Source: Elgaria multicarinata webbii (Eukaryota; Chordata; Lepidosauria; Squamata; Anguidae). From it: a stretch of 64,000 nt of DNA. Both the position numbers and the translations under genes were made by a program. Shown here piece after piece: positions 59,801 to 64,000 of the stretch. The DNA is taken from contig NC_086182.1 of NCBI RefSeq assembly GCF_023053635.1, forward strand, positions 31,853,501 to 31,917,500. The letters are read 5' to 3'. Every line of letters starts with the position of its first letter. Within the stretch, counting starts at the first letter, position 1. The notes beneath the pieces are model-generated. The model had not been told where the DNA came from and made no database searches. It saw only the letters and a list, made by a program, of their open reading frames with translations.

Positions 59801-62800
59801 TTTAAGGCTGCAATCCTATATATACTTACTTGGCAATGAGCCCTATTAAACACAGTGGGTCTTGCTTCGGAGTAAACAAGCCAGGACTGCACTGTAAATT
59901 TCATTAACAGGGCACCAAGAGAGGTGTCTCCAGGCACACTGATGCCTGCAGGCATCATGTTGGAGACTTCAGCTTTTCACAATGCTCCTGTCAGATTCCC
60001 TGCATTACCTTGAACACAGTGGCTGTTCCCTCATTAGAAAGTGGAGAAAAAGCACCCAAATCCCTGCCTTGATGACATTTTAATAGCCTGGCTGGTATGA
60101 GGATGCAGAAAATTCTCCGTATTGCATTTTAGAGAAAGAGTAGGAGGCGGCAGACAGAAATGTGAGAGACCATGTGTGCCTATTTTCATCTTCATACATG
60201 AATGCTGGCAAATGAGAAAGTGTGACTTGTAAGTCTTGAATACAACACCTCCAGATGTCGTATTTCCCACCTTTAATATGTCTTTTAACCAAATCTTGAA
60301 TATAACATTGTCCGCAGAGCAGATTTACCTGGTCCAGAGCTTCCCCTGCTTTGTGGAGGTTCTGCAGGCGGTAGACGTCAACAGCGCTTCCATCTTCTTG
60401 ACAGCAAAGATCAAGTACAATGCATCCTTGATCTTCAAAGGCATTGATTTGATGGAAAGACATGAGGGGCTTGCTGTGGTACTGCCCGGGCAACACCTGT
60501 ATAAAGAACACAAAACATGCAAGTGAGAATCTCAGTCCTTCAGTGCCACCTAGAGAACATCCCACAGAATACTCCCACCGAAAATTTTCAATTATATTAA
60601 TGCTGCTTGAAAGTATTTTAATACATGGGCAGAGCTGGGATATTGGCAAACCAGCCTCTTCTTTGCATCTTCCTCTTGCAGCAGGAAGTACCTTATGTAC
60701 TTCTTTATTGGGGGTGGGGGAGACACAAAACAGTTGCCAATACTATGTGACAGGTATTTTGAAGCATCATAAACCTCACAAAAAGACAGCCAGGCAACTG
60801 CACATGAGGAACCTGGTTCCCCCAAAAACTCTAGCCAGAGTCTTACCGTGATTTAACCCTCAATGTTTGCAGAGTTTGTCCAGTGTAGTGATGGACAGCA
60901 ACTGAACAGGGTTGCACTCCCCCTAAAGGATTGGGTCTGTAGTTTGGGGGTGCTCTTGGATCCAGAACTGTCACTTGAGGCACAGGTGAACTCAGTGGCA
61001 AAGAGCACCTTTTATCCGCTTAGGTTGATATACCAACTACGCCCTTATCTGGACAGAGATAGCCTAGCTACAGTTATCCATGCTCTGATAACCTCTCGTT
61101 TGGATTACTGCAATGCGCTATACGTGGGGCTGCCTTTGAAAACGGTCCGGAAGCTTCAGCTGGTACAAAACAGGGCAGCCCGTTTACTAACAGGGACTGT
61201 CTGGGCCCGATTCAAAGTGCTGGTATTGACATTTAAAGCCGTAAACGGTTTGGGCCAGGTTATTTGAAGGAACACCTCCTCCCATATGTACCTGCCTGGA
61301 CCTTAAGATCATCTGTGGGGCCCTTCTCCGTGAGCCCCTGCCAAAGGAAGTGAGGCAGGTGGCTACTAGGAGGAGGGCTTTCTCCGCTGTGGCACCCCGG
61401 TTGTGGAATGAGCTCCCCAGAGAGGTCCGCCTGGCGCCTACACTGTACTCATTTCGTCGCCAGCTGAAGACCTTTTTATTCTCTCAGTATTTTAACACTT
61501 AATTTTAATTTTAATTTTACTGTTTTAACTCTGTATTTTAATTTTATATCAATTTTGCTGCGTGGTTTTTATCCTGGTTGTGCTTTTTACGCTTTTTATA
61601 CTGTATTTTGTATTTGTGCTTTTAACCTGTTGGTGGTTTTATTATGGTTTTAATTTTTGTGAACCACCCAGAGAGCTTCGGTTATTGGGCAGTATAAAAA
61701 TGTAATAAATAAATGAATTCAGTCCAATTGCTTTGCCAAAAATGGCAGATCTTGGCACTCTGGCAAGGGTTTGGCTTTTGGAGAGCTGTCTGCCAATCAA
61801 CTAAAATATGGTTACGTTTGAAATGCCTTCCTAGCACTGTGTATCCAATGGGCAGCCAGAACCATCTGGAAACCCAGAAGTATGGCATGAAGGCAATTAG
61901 GTAATCCCCTGTTGTTTATTCTGAGAAGTACGTTTTGAAGCAACAACATTGCAACCATTTTTAAAAACAAAGCAGCATCATAAATAAATATACTCTGATG
62001 TGATTTTTTTCCTTCAGCACTCAAGAAGTTCACACTCTTGGCTACTGAGCGATTCTGCTACACCTGCTGCAGCAAAATCCAGCTTTGGTTGGCCTTGGGG
62101 GCTCTCTACAACAGGCACTAAGGAAAGTCCTAGATCATGAGTGGGTGAATGCAGAACACATACCTGCCCCGTGAGCTTGTTTATAATATGGAAGCGAGTG
62201 TTTTGCTGAGGCTCCCAGCTGATCCCATCCAAAAAGGATTTCCCAAGGCTCTTGCTTACAATAATCTTCCACAGGTTTATTTTGAGGGGCTGCTCAATAA
62301 AGATCACATAGTTTTCACTCATTCCTAGAAGCAGGAGATGACGAAGCTTTAGAATTCTTCTCATAGTGCTGCCAAGCCCTGCTACCTTACTTTCTGCTAT
62401 GACTGCTTACCCGTGCTCCTCTGTGAATGCACACCTGCATTTCTTCATGCTGGCTTAATCATTCCTTGCCAAAATAATTTCAAATTATCCATCAGCCTCT
62501 ATATAATGCCCAGCTTTTTTCATAAAAACAGAAGAGTAGCACAATTTCCACAGGTGTAGAGGCTGTTAACACTGTTCTTCCATCTTTGAAAAGGGGTGGA
62601 GTGTAAAACATGGCCAGTGACGTAATGGGAAAGTGAACCTATCTCACCTCAGCATATATTCATTCTAATACTTGCAGTGGGGACCATTTTATGATCCACT
62701 ATATTCTCTTTGTATTGTTCTTTAAATTAGCACTAAAACTCTTCCCCAGCTATAATGTTTGTTTTACTGAAAGAGAGCTATAGCACTAGAACACCGTGAT

Positions 62801-64000
62801 GCTAAAATGTTAATTTTTGAATGTTTTTTTTTAGAAACAACAACAAAACGTTCCTGTCATCGCCATTAATCATGTTGCTAAAATTATGGTGACTTGAAAT
62901 CTTTTAAAATATCATTTTAAAAATATAGCATCATTATATCATACTGTTATAGCACTATAACACCATAATACAAAAAAATAAAATTACAGCTTTATGGTGA
63001 TATCCATCTTTCATTTTCTAAAAGGAAATTTTAGTGAATGTGCTGTGCTTCAAATGTCTATCCACAGCAGCAGTGTGGACGGCACATAGAGGGATTTACG
63101 CTTAGAAAAAGGTACAATACTATTAACTCAATTGCAGTTCCTTTACAGCTCACATGAGGAGCAATGATTGTGTTGCACTAGAAGCCACCCACCTAGACCC
63201 AGCCTCAGAATGTTTTTTGTACAAGATATATATTATTTCTGCAACACAATATCCAATGTAATTAGTAAAGGAACTGACATGCTACATCAGACTAAATGTC
63301 CACTTGCTCCAGGACTCTATTTACAGATGTCTCTGGAAAGCTCACAAGCAATGTATGATGGTCGTGGCAATTATTCCTCACTGCCTCTGCAACTGACATT
63401 GAGCAATACACTGCCTCTAAACATGGAGGTTCCATTTAGCTATCATGCCTAATGCCAGCTGATAGACCTGGTCTCCCTGAATTTGTCTAATCATCCTAAA
63501 CACTAATACTAATTTGGGTCTTCCCAGGCTTATGCTTATAAAACCAAAACTGCATAACCCATGCACAAGACAAAGGTATCAGCAGACTCAGGGGAAACTC
63601 AACATTTGCAGAATACCCAAAAGTCAGCAGGAAAAAAGCCCTAGGGGGGCTTGGAACCCATCCCACTTGGGAGCCCCATAACTCAATGACATGGAATGTT
63701 GAATGAGATGGGGAAAGACTGATAACTGGGCAGGAAAGGAGAATTGGAGAGCTGGAACAGAATTACACATGTGTGTGTGTGTGCGTGCACACGCACACAC
63801 ACACACACACACAAAGAACCATCTCATTATCGTGTTCTTATGACTTTGAATAGACATCTCTGATATTCTATCACAGGGAAAGTTGGGTAGCCCTCACCAA
63901 AGCTGTGGTAATAGGAGGGTTTCATCTTATTCTCTGGCTCAATGGTGCACAGCACTTTCGCACCCTGCAACGTGGCATCGTTGGAGCCAGGTGTCTGCGG
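56894..64000 (-). CDS. BCO2: Beta-carotene oxygenase 2, last seven coding exons (5' part beyond window)
   Basis: Exons in transcript order: 63898-64000 (partial), 62164-62324, 60329-60496, 59460-59597, 57669-57851, 57439-57549 and 56894-57007; all junctions GT-AG with matching phases. The enzyme cleaves carotenoids eccentrically (9',10' bond) in mitochondria using a non-haem iron held by four histidines. Three of these are visible in conserved blocks: PSYYHSFG at the 63898 exon, [12 protein letters not shown] at the 60329 exon and [12 protein letters not shown] at the C-terminus. Other family blocks are [35 protein letters not shown] and [15 protein letters not shown]. No stop or frame shift was seen, so it looks functional. 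Loss or reduced expression of BCO2 is a known route to yellow carotenoid coloration in birds and lizards. Tail-to-tail with PTS-L2. Confidence 0.95.
57150..57285. repeat. Palindromic MITE-like repeat in BCO2 intron
   Basis: CTCCAGATGTTGTTGGACTG and TCCAACAACATCTGGACAG form the arms of a ~130-bp hairpin, a well-preserved copy of the TTGGACTACAACTCCCATC family. Confidence 0.75.
59806..59895. repeat. Short inverted repeat of the GCAATCCTATGCA family
   Basis: GGCTGCAATCCTATATATAC at the left; GGAGTAAACAAGCCAGGACTG-type right arm. In a BCO2 intron. Confidence 0.55.
60860..61725 (+). mobile_element. L2-type LINE fragment, antisense in BCO2 intron
   Basis: 60863-61267 encodes [20 protein letters not shown] and [20 protein letters not shown], then decays, with an internal deletion before [19 protein letters not shown]. 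The tail AGAGCTTCGGTTATTGGGCA and AATAAATAAA ends it near 61725. Longest L2 copy here, still 5'-truncated. Confidence 0.87.
62330..63250. other. BCO2 intron, no recognisable element
   Basis: A/T-rich sequence with runs such as ATAGCACTATAACACCATAA near 62945. No exon or known repeat was identified. Confidence 0.5.
63260..63490 (-). mobile_element. Diverged CR1-like LINE 3' fragment in BCO2 intron
   Basis: CATGCTACATCAGACTAAAT, ACTGCCTCTAAACATGGAGG and TTCCATTTAGCTATCATGCC match the 6240-6480 fragment. Confidence 0.6.
63766..63813. repeat. (TG)n/(CA)n compound microsatellite
   Basis: TG units switch to CA units around 63783, forming a perfect hairpin-capable repeat about 85 bp from a BCO2 splice donor. 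Confidence 0.9.

Overview
The window is nuclear DNA of a vertebrate, almost certainly a squamate reptile (probably a lizard). The genes have many small exons with GT-AG introns. The repeats are mixed CR1 and L2 LINEs, tRNA-headed SINEs of the Sauria type, many short hAT DNA transposons and a SPIN-type hAT. I recognised no LTR element or retrovirus. Gene order matches the amniote block PLET1 - PTS - BCO2 (human 11q23), recalled from general knowledge.

Layout. 1-7.2 kb: repeats only, including a SPIN element with a younger hAT nested in it. 7.3-13.3 kb, plus strand: PLET1, a GPI-anchored surface protein in four exons, with a TATA box and poly(A) signal. 13.3-29.4 kb: gene desert with LINE fragments, hAT elements and simple repeats. 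29.4-33.9 kb, plus strand: exons 2-6 of a first PTS-like paralogue (here PTS-L1); its first exon was not found. 34-40 kb: LINE and hAT debris. 40.5-47.9 kb, minus strand: the canonical PTS gene, six intact exons and a GC-rich NRF-1-bearing promoter region. 49.6-54.9 kb, plus strand: a second PTS-like paralogue (PTS-L2), six exons with an open frame and a C-terminal extension, divergent from PTS. 56.9-64.0 kb, minus strand: the last seven coding exons of BCO2, running off the right edge.

Main result. PTS makes 6-pyruvoyl-tetrahydropterin, the precursor of tetrahydrobiopterin and of pteridine pigments. Here it sits in a three-member cluster beside BCO2, which cleaves carotenoids. The two extra copies share a two-codon deletion and the PISGM variant, so they are probably sisters. 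PTS-L1 keeps the catalytic Cys, Asp and His in the exons seen. PTS-L2 keeps all three zinc histidines and the pterin-binding glutamate but has lost the catalytic Cys and has Lys in place of the catalytic His. With every splice site and the frame intact, it looks like a pseudoenzyme or an enzyme with a changed reaction, not a dead copy. A cluster of pterin genes touching a carotenoid gene is of interest for lizard colour; that link is inference.

Other points of note: a 32-base match to the 5' end of U2 snRNA lies antisense just past the BCO2 stop; hAT insertions can be dated relative to their hosts by clean 8-bp target duplications; and a 105-bp minisatellite in a PTS-L1 intron mimics a long reading frame.
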